Made by a program: the position numbers and the translations under genes
Shown here: positions 19,940-27,704 of the stretch, one piece after another
Numbering within the stretch: position 1 is the stretch's first letter
How the letters are laid out: the number at the start of each line of letters is the position of its first letter
Assembly (NCBI GenBank): GCA_016793925.1
Contig: JAEULH010000008.1
Span: 1-43,602, forward strand
From: Rhodospirillales bacterium
GTDB lineage: Bacteria; Pseudomonadota; Alphaproteobacteria; Rhodospirillales; Defluviicoccaceae
DNA length: 43,602 bases
Direction: 5' to 3'
Notes under the pieces: generated by a model
Told to the model about the DNA's origin: nothing
The model's input: the letters and a program-made list of their open reading frames with translations, nothing else
Database searches by the model: none

Positions 19940-21045
19940 CGGCCTACATCGTCCGCCGACTGCTGCTGATCGTGCCGACCCTGTTTGCGATCATGGTCAT
20001 CAATTTCGTGATCATCCAGACGGCGCCGGGCGGCCCTGTCGAGCAGATCATCGCCCAGGTCACCGGCCAGGGCGCCGACATCACCCAGCGGGTGACGCGG
20101 ACCGGCGCCGGCGACACCTTGGGCCCGCAGGCCGGAACGGGGAGAGGCGCCGCGCCGACCGGGCAGTATCGGGGCGCCCAGGGGCTGGATCCGGAGTTCA
20201 TCGCCAGCCTCGAGAAGCAGTTCGGCTTCGACAAACCGCTGCACGAGCGCTTCCTCAAGATGATGGGCAACTACCTGGTCTTCGATTTTGGCGAAAGCTA
20301 TTTCCGCAACCGCAGCGTTGTCGACCTCGTCCTCGACAAGATGCCGGTCTCCATTTCGCTCGGGCTGTGGACGACCCTGCTGACCTACCTCATTTCCATC
20401 CCGCTCGGCATCGTCAAGGCGGTGCGCGACGGCTCGCGGTTCGATATCTGGAGCAGCGTCGCGGTGGTCGTCGGCAATGCCGTGCCCGCCTTCCTGTTCG
20501 CCGTCTTCCTGCTCGTGCTGTTCGCCGGCGGCAGCTACCTCGACTGGTTCCCGCTGCGCGGCCTGACCTCCGACAACTGGTCGCAACTGAGCTGGCCGGC
20601 GCGGATCGTCGACTATTTCTGGCACATCGCTCTGCCGGTCATGGCCATGGTCATCGGCGGCTTCGCCACGTTGACGATGCTCACCAAGAACTCGTTCCTC
20701 GATCAGATCCACCAGCAGTACGTCATGACCGCGCGCTCGAAGGGCCTGAGCGAGCGCCGCGTGCTCTACGGTCACGTCTTCCGCAACGCCATGCTGATCG
20801 TCATCGCCGGCTTTCCCAGCGCGTTCGTCAGCATCCTGTTCACCGGCACGGTTTTCATCGAGATCATCTTCTCGCTCGACGGCTTGGGCCTGCTCGGCTT
20901 CGAGGCTGCCTTCAACCGCGACTACCCGCTGATGTTCGGCACGCTCTATTTCTTTTCGCTGGTCGGCCTGGTCCTCAATCTCGTCGGCGACATCATGTAC
21001 ACCATCGTCGATCCGCGGATCGATTTCGAGGCGCGCCGGCAATGA
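19930..21045 (+). CDS. yejB: Peptide ABC transporter permease (YejB-like)
   Basis: Inner-membrane permease of 371 residues, the size of E. coli YejB. N-terminal [20 protein letters not shown] is the first membrane helix; the following [16 protein letters not shown] and a long periplasmic loop (about 45-100) are typical of YejB. The permease domain contains the EAA-loop [20 protein letters not shown] (about 264-283) that contacts the ATPase. Start ATG 19930 lies within the end of yejA and has GACGGAG upstream; ATG 19936 is also possible. yejE begins inside its stop codon. Confidence 0.95.
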   Translation: MPMTAYIVRRLLLIVPTLFAIMVINFVIIQTAPGGPVEQIIAQVTGQGADITQRVTRTGAGDTLGPQAGTGRGAAPTGQYRGAQGLDPEFIASLEKQFGFDKPLHERFLKMMGNYLVFDFGESYFRNRSVVDLVLDKMPVSISLGLWTTLLTYLISIPLGIVKAVRDGSRFDIWSSVAVVVGNAVPAFLFAVFLLVLFAGGSYLDWFPLRGLTSDNWSQLSWPARIVDYFWHIALPVMAMVIGGFATLTMLTKNSFLDQIHQQYVMTARSKGLSERRVLYGHVFRNAMLIVIAGFPSAFVSILFTGTVFIEIIFSLDGLGLLGFEAAFNRDYPLMFGTLYFFSLVGLVLNLVGDIMYTIVDPRIDFEARRQ

Positions 21046-22190
21046 CGCCCTCATCGCACAACCGCGCTGGTGCGCCGAACGAGCGCTGGCTCGGCCTCAG
21101 AATCACGCCCCTGACCCGGCGGCGGATCGACAATTTCAAGGCCAATCGGCGCGGCCTGTGGTCGCTTTGGATCTTTCTCGCGCTGTTCGGCGTCAGCCTG
21201 TTCGCCGAATTCATCGCCAACGACCGGCCGATCCTGGTGGTCTACGACGGCCAGATGTTCATGCCGATCTTCCGCGCCCAGCCGGAGACGACCTTCGGCG
21301 GAACCTTGCCGACGGCGGCCGACTTCGGCGACCCCGAGGTGCGCCGGCTGATCGCGGCGAAGGGCTGGATGATCATGCCACCGATCCACTACAGCTACCG
21401 CACGGTGGCATGGGATCTGCCCGAACCGGCGCCGTCGCCGCCCGACGCACAGCACTGGCTCGGCACCGACGATCAGGCCCGCGACGTCCTCGCCCGGACC
21501 CTCTACGGCTTTCGCATCTCGGTCCTGTTCGGCTTCACCCTGACGGTCATCTCCACGCTCGTCGGCGTGGCTGCCGGCGCCGTCCAGGGCTACTTCGGCG
21601 GCTGGGTCGATCTGACCCTGCAACGCTTCATGGAGGTCTGGTCGTCGGTGCCGATCCTCTACGTCCTGATTATTCTGGCCAGTATCATCGAGCCCAACTT
21701 CTGGTGGTTGCTCGGCATTCTCCTGTTGTTCCAGTGGATGAGCATCGTCGGCGTCGTTCGCGCCGAGTTCCTCCGCGCGCGCAATCTCGATTACGTCCGC
21801 GCCGCCCGGGCCCTGGGCGCATCCGATCCGGTGATCATGGTACGCCACGTCTTGCCCAATGCCATGGTCGCGACGATCACCTTCGTCCCGTTCATCCTTG
21901 CGGGGTCGGTGACGGCGCTTACCGGTCTCGACTTTCTGGGCATCGGCCTGCCACCGGGCTCCGCCTCCCTTGGCGAGCTCCTCGCCCAGGGCAAGGCCAA
22001 CCTCCAGGCGCCGTGGCTGGGTCTGACCGGGTTCTTCGTCATCGCGCTGATGCTCTCGCTTCTGATCTTCGTCGGCGAGGCGGTGCGCGACGCCTTCGAC
22101 CCGCGCAAGGCCATCGCCGCCTTGCCGGCTGTCCCAGGCCCGGTGTCCTCCGGGCTGTCGGCGCCTTCGCCCGCCAAGGCCGGCGAGTAG
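21042..22190 (+). CDS. yejE: Peptide ABC transporter permease (YejE-like)
   Basis: Second permease subunit, 382 residues. A cytoplasmic N-terminus ([22 protein letters not shown]) leads to the first helix, then a large periplasmic domain before [20 protein letters not shown], the conserved DppC/OppC-type entry to the permease domain. The EAA loop is [20 protein letters not shown], and [17 protein letters not shown] is the usual late motif. The ATG overlaps the yejB stop (ATGA), so the two permeases are translationally coupled. yejF follows after four bases. Confidence 0.95.
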   Translation: MTPSSHNRAGAPNERWLGLRITPLTRRRIDNFKANRRGLWSLWIFLALFGVSLFAEFIANDRPILVVYDGQMFMPIFRAQPETTFGGTLPTAADFGDPEVRRLIAAKGWMIMPPIHYSYRTVAWDLPEPAPSPPDAQHWLGTDDQARDVLARTLYGFRISVLFGFTLTVISTLVGVAAGAVQGYFGGWVDLTLQRFMEVWSSVPILYVLIILASIIEPNFWWLLGILLLFQWMSIVGVVRAEFLRARNLDYVRAARALGASDPVIMVRHVLPNAMVATITFVPFILAGSVTALTGLDFLGIGLPPGSASLGELLAQGKANLQAPWLGLTGFFVIALMLSLLIFVGEAVRDAFDPRKAIAALPAVPGPVSSGLSAPSPAKAGE

Positions 22191-22194
22191 CTCG

Positions 22195-23865
22195 ATGGGC
22201 CAAGCAGACGACCCGGCTCCGTTGCTCGCGGTCAGCGATCTCTCCGTTTCGTTCGGCAGGGGTGATCATGCGGTCCAGGCGGTGCGGAATGCATCCTTTT
22301 CGCTGAACAAGGCAGAGACCCTGGCGATCGTCGGCGAAAGCGGCTCGGGCAAGTCGGTGACCGCACTCAGCATCATGCGCCTGCTGCCGGAGCCTGCGGC
22401 ATGGCACCCCAGCGGATCCATCCGGTTCGGCGGCGAGGACGTGCTGAGCGCACCGAGGTCGCGCATGCAAGCGCTGCGCGGCGACCGGATGACCATGATA
22501 TTCCAGGAACCGCTGACGTCGCTCAATCCGCTGCAGCCGATCGAAAAGCAGATCGCCGAGCCGATGATTGTCCACCGGGGGACAAGTCGGGAGGCGGCGC
22601 GCGCCCGGGTCGGCGAGTTGCTCGACCTGGTCGGCCTCGGCGAGGCAAGGGATCGCCGGGACGCCTACCCGCACCAGTTCTCCGGCGGCCAGCAGCAGCG
22701 GATCATGATCGCCATGGCGTTGGCCAACGAGCCGGACCTGCTCATCGCCGACGAGCCGACGACGGCCCTGGACGTCACGATACAGGCGCAGATCCTCAAG
22801 CTCTTGAAAGACCTGCAGGCGCGCCTGCGCATGGCGTTGCTGCTGATAACCCACGACCTGAGCATCGTCCGCGCCGTCGCCGATCGGGTTTGCGTCATGA
22901 ACGCCGGGCAAATCGTCGAGCACGGCCGGGTCGCCGACGTTTTCGAGAGGCCGCAGCACCCCTACACCCGCCGCCTGCTTGCGGCCGAGCCGTCGGGGCG
23001 GCCCGACCTGCCACCGGCGAACGCGCCCGAAATCATGACCGCGCGCGATACCCGCGTCTGGTTTCCCATCAAGCGCGGCGTCCTTCGCCGGACCATCGGT
23101 TACGTCAAGGCGGTCGACGGCATCACGTTGACCCTCCGCCGCGGTCACACCATCGGCGTCGTCGGCGAGAGCGGCTCGGGCAAGAGCACGCTCGGTCGCG
23201 CGCTGATCCGTCTGGAAAGGAGCGAAGGGTCGCTGGTCTTCGCCGGTCACGATCTGCAGGGCCTGTCCGCCCGGGCCCTGCGGCCCCTGCGGCGGCGAAT
23301 GCAGATCGTTTTCCAGGACCCCTATGGCAGCCTCAGTCCGCGGCTATCGGTCGGCCAGATCGTCGAGGAAGGTCTGCGCATCCATCGCCTCGGCGGCTCG
23401 GCCGAGGAGCGGCGGAACCTCATCGGCCAGGCGCTGGTCGAGGTCGGCCTGGATCCGGCGGTGCAGGACCGCTATCCGCACGAGTTCTCGGGCGGTCAGC
23501 GTCAGCGCATCGCCATAGCGCGCGCACTGGTGCTGAAGCCGGATTGCATCGTCCTCGACGAGCCGACGAGCGCGCTCGACGTTTCGGTTCAGGCCCAGAT
23601 CGTCGAGTTGCTCCGTGCGCTCCAGCGCAGCCACAGCCTCGCCTATCTGTTCATCAGCCACGACCTCCGTGTGGTCCGGGCGCTGGCCCACGACGTGCTG
23701 GTCATGCGCGAGGGAAAAGTGGTCGAACACGGAAATGCCGAGGCGATCTTTGCCGCGCCCCAGAACGCCTATACCCGGGCGCTGATGACCGCAGCCTTCG
23801 CGCTGCGCCCGGTGGAGGACGGAGCGCCAACCCAGTCGCAAAACATCAATGCGCGGAAGGCGTGA
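22195..23865 (+). CDS. yejF: Peptide ABC transporter ATP-binding protein with two nucleotide-binding domains (YejF-like)
   Basis: Fused double ATPase of 556 residues that powers YejBE. Domain 1: Walker A GESGSGKS (47-54), signature FSGGQQQR, Walker B LLIADEPTT. Domain 2: Walker A GESGSGKS (324-331), signature FSGGQRQR, Walker B IVLDEPTS. Each half ends with the oligopeptide-binding extension (HPYTRRLLAAEPSGRPDLP, and AYTRALM). Both halves look catalytically complete. It closes a contiguous yejABEF set. Its last 20 bases overlap the end of the convergent SLC13 gene. Confidence 0.96.
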   Translation: MGQADDPAPLLAVSDLSVSFGRGDHAVQAVRNASFSLNKAETLAIVGESGSGKSVTALSIMRLLPEPAAWHPSGSIRFGGEDVLSAPRSRMQALRGDRMTMIFQEPLTSLNPLQPIEKQIAEPMIVHRGTSREAARARVGELLDLVGLGEARDRRDAYPHQFSGGQQQRIMIAMALANEPDLLIADEPTTALDVTIQAQILKLLKDLQARLRMALLLITHDLSIVRAVADRVCVMNAGQIVEHGRVADVFERPQHPYTRRLLAAEPSGRPDLPPANAPEIMTARDTRVWFPIKRGVLRRTIGYVKAVDGITLTLRRGHTIGVVGESGSGKSTLGRALIRLERSEGSLVFAGHDLQGLSARALRPLRRRMQIVFQDPYGSLSPRLSVGQIVEEGLRIHRLGGSAEERRNLIGQALVEVGLDPAVQDRYPHEFSGGQRQRIAIARALVLKPDCIVLDEPTSALDVSVQAQIVELLRALQRSHSLAYLFISHDLRVVRALAHDVLVMREGKVVEHGNAEAIFAAPQNAYTRALMTAAFALRPVEDGAPTQSQNINARKA

Positions 23866-25681
23866 GTGGGTAGAGAGCGGCAACCATAATCACGGTGACG
23901 ATCAACGACAGCAAGAGCAGGGGCGCTCCAACCTTGACGAAGTCGTTGAACGTGTAGCGGCCGGGCTCAAGCACCAGCGTATTCACCGGCGAAGAGACCG
24001 GCGTGGCGAAGGCGCATGAGCATGCGACGGCGACGACAACGGCGAAGGCATGCGTCGAGACGCCGAGGGTCTGCGCGGCGGTGATGGCGACCGGCGCGAT
24101 GAGGACCGCTGTTGCGGTATTGGATACAAACAGGCCGAGGATCGCGGTGATCGCAAACAGGACGCTCAGCATCGCGTACGTCCCGGCACCGGCGAGCAGG
24201 CTTGTAAGACCGGTTGCCATGATCTCCGTCACCCCGGTGTTCTGCAACGCCGTCGCCATCGGCAGCATCCCGGCGATGAGCACCAGCGTCGACCAGCCGA
24301 CGCTGTTGTAGACCCGCTTGCCGGCGACGCAGCCGGACGCGATCATCGCCAGCGCCGCCATTAGAACCGCGATGACGTTTGGAACGAGACCGAGCGTCAT
24401 GGAGACGGTCATCGCCAGCACAATGGCAATAGCGAGCGGCGCCCTTTTTCGCGAGGGTGTCACGCTCTTGATTTCCTCGGGCAGGCGCAGGACGACGAAC
24501 TCGCCGGGGTGCTGTTGAAGATCGCCGATCCGACCCCAGTTGCCGACAACGAGAATCAGGTCGCCGAAGCGTAGCGGCGTGTCGATCAGATTTCCGGCAA
24601 CCACTTCGCCTTTGTGCTTGATGCCGACGACGGCCAGGCCGCGCCGCGCCCGAAAGCGCGCTTCACGCAGGGTCTTGCCGATCAGCGGCGCCTCCGGGGC
24701 GAGCATCACCTCCGCCAGGCCCAGATCCTGACGAGCGGCATCGCGGAGGCGTGCGTCGATGATGGCCTTCTCCAGGTTCTCGGCCTTGGCGAAGGCATCG
24801 ACAGCCTCCGGCTCGCCAAGGACTGCCACGCGATCCCCGGCGCGCATGACGGTGTCGGCCAACGCTGGCCGCACCTTGAACCTGGATCCCTGCGAGCGGA
24901 TCGAGGCGACGATCGTTATGCCGTAGACCGAGCGCAACCTTGCTTCCGCCACGGTCCGCCCGGCCAAACCGGCGCCGACGCCGATCCGAAATACCTGGAA
25001 GCGGTTGGTGAGCTCATACCTCTTCAGGAGTGCATCGATTGAAACCCCGGCGTCATCGGCCTGCGGCTCCGGGCGATCAAGCTGCCGCCGGCCGATCGTG
25101 AGCATGTAAACGATGGCCACCGCGAGAATGGCGACGGCGATCGGCGTCAGCTCGAAAAAGCCGAACGGCGCCAGGTTGCGATCGCTGAGGGCGGCGCTGA
25201 CGACGAGGTTGGGCGCCGTCGCGATAAGGGTCATCAGGCCGCTGATCAACGCCGCCACGGACAGCGGCATCATCAGTCGCGCCCGGGGGATGCCGGTCTT
25301 GGCGACGAGGCCCAGCACGACCGGAATGAACATGGCGACGATTCCGGTCGAACTCATGAAGGCGCCAACAGCGCCGACCACGACCATCAGCAGCGCAATC
25401 AGGCGGGTCTCTTTACCGCCGCCGAAGTTGGCAAGTCGAGCGCCGAGAGCCGCAGCGACGCCGGTGGCGACCAGCCCCTCGCCGACGATGAAAAGGCCGC
25501 CGATCATGAGCACCGAGGTATCGGCGAACCCCGCGATGGCTTCATTGCTGGTGACGACCCCGCTGACGGCCAGAGCGAGGAGAACGCCCAGCGCAACCGC
25601 ATCGGGACGGATCCGGTCGCTGGCGAACGCAACGACGGCAGCCGCCAGAATGGCAACTGAGATCCAAGCGTCGGGAGTCAT
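23846..25681 (-). CDS. SLC13-family permease with two RCK_C domains
   Basis: Large membrane transporter of about 611 residues. It has the ArsB/NhaD/SLC13 layout: membrane helices at about 5-195, a cytoplasmic insert of two TrkA-C (RCK_C) domains at about 208-285 and 300-380 (GVGAGLAGRTVAEARLR; APEAPLIGKTLREARFR), then more helices to the C-terminus, with re-entrant family motifs STGIVAMFIPV and SNTATAVLIAPVAI. Such proteins carry sulfate or other anions in algae, cyanobacteria and bacteria; the cargo here is unknown, but the divergent neighbours are sulfotransferases. The start is either GTG 25684 or ATG 25681; ATG is given. Ribosome site weak. Confidence 0.9.
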   Translation of the reverse strand: MTPDAWISVAILAAAVVAFASDRIRPDAVALGVLLALAVSGVVTSNEAIAGFADTSVLMIGGLFIVGEGLVATGVAAALGARLANFGGGKETRLIALLMVVVGAVGAFMSSTGIVAMFIPVVLGLVAKTGIPRARLMMPLSVAALISGLMTLIATAPNLVVSAALSDRNLAPFGFFELTPIAVAILAVAIVYMLTIGRRQLDRPEPQADDAGVSIDALLKRYELTNRFQVFRIGVGAGLAGRTVAEARLRSVYGITIVASIRSQGSRFKVRPALADTVMRAGDRVAVLGEPEAVDAFAKAENLEKAIIDARLRDAARQDLGLAEVMLAPEAPLIGKTLREARFRARRGLAVVGIKHKGEVVAGNLIDTPLRFGDLILVVGNWGRIGDLQQHPGEFVVLRLPEEIKSVTPSRKRAPLAIAIVLAMTVSMTLGLVPNVIAVLMAALAMIASGCVAGKRVYNSVGWSTLVLIAGMLPMATALQNTGVTEIMATGLTSLLAGAGTYAMLSVLFAITAILGLFVSNTATAVLIAPVAITAAQTLGVSTHAFAVVVAVACSCAFATPVSSPVNTLVLEPGRYTFNDFVKVGAPLLLLSLIVTVIMVAALYPLTPSAH

Positions 25682-25898
25682 CACGAATCTCGATGGCGCG
25701 TCATTGCCGAGTGTCCATGGTCAGTTGGATGCGATGCACCGAATGAACATTGCCGCTGTAGGTAACGGCGGCAGGCTTGACCGCGCGCCGGTAATGAGGC
25801 AGACGCTGCATTACACAAAAGAAACAGGCCGTACAAGGTCCGACGTAGGATCCGAGGTGCGGCGATGAGGGTAATCCCAACCTCAAAGCGGGTGCGCC

Positions 25899-26726
25899 AT
25901 GCAGACGGTAACACGACTGAAACAAAAGCTTCCCGGCAATGCGCTGACCCCCTTTCACTACTTGCGTTATCTGCGTAGCGACCGGGCAACGCTGAAGCGC
26001 GCCGCACCCTGGCTGAAGCCGCTCGGCTACGACAGGATCTACTACTACCACATTCGCAAAACCGCCGGCACCAGCCTAGCCTTTGCCTTCATGAACCTTG
26101 GCGGAGGCGATTTTAATGACCGACCCAAGCAGCGCTGGTATGACCAGCATGGTTGGATCGTGCATGGCGACTACGTTTTTGTGACGCACAATCGCTACCT
26201 CATCCAGCGTGGGCACTACTTTTTCGCCGACGCCCACATACCCGCTCACGAGCTGCAAATACCCGCGAACACCTTCAGGATCACGATTCTCCGCGACCCT
26301 GTCGCGCGGGTGATTTCCCACTACAGGATGGTGCGGCACTGGCGCGAGCACGGTCTGCAGCATCCGGGCAAAGCGAGGGCCGAAAACGATCCCGGCAAGG
26401 ATTTCTCCGATTTCCTCGACAAGGTCCCGCGCGCCCACCTTCTGCGCCAGCTCTACATGTTTTCGAAGACCTTCAACGTCGACGAGGCGATCGCGGCGGT
26501 GTCGAGGCTCAACTACGTCATGTTCACCGAGGCCTTCGGCGAACATCTGAACCGCCTGGGCTCGCTGCTGCAGTTGAACCTGCATTCGTTCTCGGAAAAG
26601 GCAGGGTACGGATCGGTCTCGATAACCGAGGACGAGCGGGCGCGACTGCGCGAGATGCTTGCGCCGGAGTACGCGTTGGTCGAGGCTGTCGCTCCGCTTG
26701 CCGGCGTCTATCGCGAGCTGCGGTGA
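25899..26726 (+). CDS. Sulfotransferase family protein, first tandem copy
   Basis: Probable PAPS-dependent sulfotransferase of 275 residues, cytoplasmic by lack of signal peptide or membrane helix. The 5'-phosphosulfate loop is HIRKTAGTSL (51-60) and the 3'-phosphate site is RDPVARVIS (132-140), both as in the Sulfotransfer_2 / carbohydrate sulfotransferase group. A basic/aromatic N-terminus (FHYLRYLRSD) and HNRYLIQRG lie between them. The acceptor is unknown: glycan, lipopolysaccharide, lipid or small molecule. The next gene is a homologue of exactly the same length. The start has only a weak GGGTG before it. Codon use and base content around the first 350 bases look less GC-rich than the neighbours, a possible sign of transfer. 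Confidence 0.85.
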   Translation: MQTVTRLKQKLPGNALTPFHYLRYLRSDRATLKRAAPWLKPLGYDRIYYYHIRKTAGTSLAFAFMNLGGGDFNDRPKQRWYDQHGWIVHGDYVFVTHNRYLIQRGHYFFADAHIPAHELQIPANTFRITILRDPVARVISHYRMVRHWREHGLQHPGKARAENDPGKDFSDFLDKVPRAHLLRQLYMFSKTFNVDEAIAAVSRLNYVMFTEAFGEHLNRLGSLLQLNLHSFSEKAGYGSVSITEDERARLREMLAPEYALVEAVAPLAGVYRELR

Positions 26727-26758
26727 CGGCGGCGCCGTTGCCGGCGTGCGACCTGGAC

Positions 26759-26781
26759 AGGCCGCGTACGACGCGGCCTTT
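26759..26781 (+). terminator. Hairpin between the two sulfotransferase genes (attenuator-like)
   Basis: An 8-bp perfect stem AGGCCGCG / CGCGGCCT with a TACGA loop is followed by TTTGG. The T-run is too short for a strong intrinsic terminator, so it may act as a partial stop or an mRNA-stability element between the two copies. Confidence 0.4.
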
Positions 26782-26823
26782 GGCGCGCGACACCTGGTCA
26801 TCATTCCGGAAGGAGGACTTCTG

Positions 26824-27651
26824 TTGAGATTCGCGGACAGCCTGGCGGACACCGTGCCCGCCGATGTGAAGACGTTCCTCCACTACCTTCGCTACCTTCG
26901 CAGCGACGGCTCCGCGCTGAAGACCGCCACCGGCTGGCGTCATCCCTCGGGTTACGAACGGATCTACCTCTATCACATCCGCAAGACAGCCGGCAGCAGC
27001 CTGCGCTGGACGTTCATGGATCTGGGCGGGCAGGATTTGCGCGGCGGGGAAAAGGAACGCCACCTGAACACCCACGGCTGGGTCGTGCACGGCGGCTATG
27101 CCTACGTCACGCACAACCGCTATCTTCTCGAACGCTCTTCGTACTTCTTCGGCGATTCGCATTTCCCGTTTCACGACGTCAGGATTCCGGAGAAGACATT
27201 CACGATCACGATTCTCCGCGACCCGGTCGCGCGCGTCATCTCGCACTATCGCATGCTGCTGCACTGGCAGAAGGCCGACATCGATCATCCGGCAAGGCGG
27301 GCCGAGGCCTCCTTCCTTGGCGATTCTTTTTCGGACTTTCTCGAGAGGCTGCCGCGCACGCACCTGATGCGACAGCTCTACATGTTCTCGCCTCGTTTTG
27401 ACGTCGACGAGGCCATCCGGAACCTCGCGAAGGTCAACTTCATTATGTTGACCGAGCAGTACAACGAGCACCTGGGCGAACTCGCGAAGGTGCTGAATCT
27501 CGATCTGAAGCCGCTCGCGGAGAAGGCGGGCTATGGCTCGGTGCCGCTCTCCGACGAGGACAGGGCGCGCCTGCGCGAGGTTCTCGCCCCGGAGTACGCG
27601 CTGATGCAGGCGGCCCTTCCTCTGGCCGGCATTCACCGCGTCACGCGTTAG
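26824..27651 (+). CDS. Sulfotransferase family protein, second tandem copy
   Basis: Paralogue of the preceding gene: 275 residues, same motif positions (HIRKTAGSSL at 51-60, RDPVARVIS), and 28 of the last 43 residues identical. The start is TTG 26824, decided by a very strong AGGAGG at 26811-26816 with 7-base spacing and by the fact that HYLRYLRSD then falls at the same residue number as in copy one. Differences in the acceptor-side regions (HLNTHGWVVHGG versus YDQHGWIVHGD; DIDHPARRAEAS versus LQHPGKARAEND) suggest related but distinct acceptors. A strong TTG-initiated ribosome site on copy two against a weak ATG site on copy one implies different expression levels. Confidence 0.86.
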   Translation: MRFADSLADTVPADVKTFLHYLRYLRSDGSALKTATGWRHPSGYERIYLYHIRKTAGSSLRWTFMDLGGQDLRGGEKERHLNTHGWVVHGGYAYVTHNRYLLERSSYFFGDSHFPFHDVRIPEKTFTITILRDPVARVISHYRMLLHWQKADIDHPARRAEASFLGDSFSDFLERLPRTHLMRQLYMFSPRFDVDEAIRNLAKVNFIMLTEQYNEHLGELAKVLNLDLKPLAEKAGYGSVPLSDEDRARLREVLAPEYALMQAALPLAGIHRVTR

Positions 27652-27676
27652 CGACGACGTCCGCCCACGTCTGACG

Positions 27677-27704
27677 TCTGACGCCAGCCCGAATGGGCGT
27701 CAGA
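27677..27704. terminator. Bidirectional hairpin between sulfotransferase 2 and the DUF748 gene
   Basis: TCTGACGCC (27677-27685) pairs perfectly with GGCGTCAGA (27696-27704) around a 10-base loop that itself holds CCC/GGG. The right arm includes the stop codon of the minus-strand DUF748 gene. No T-run follows on either strand, so termination is probably inefficient or factor-dependent. CGTCTGA is also tandemly repeated at the left arm. Confidence 0.5.
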
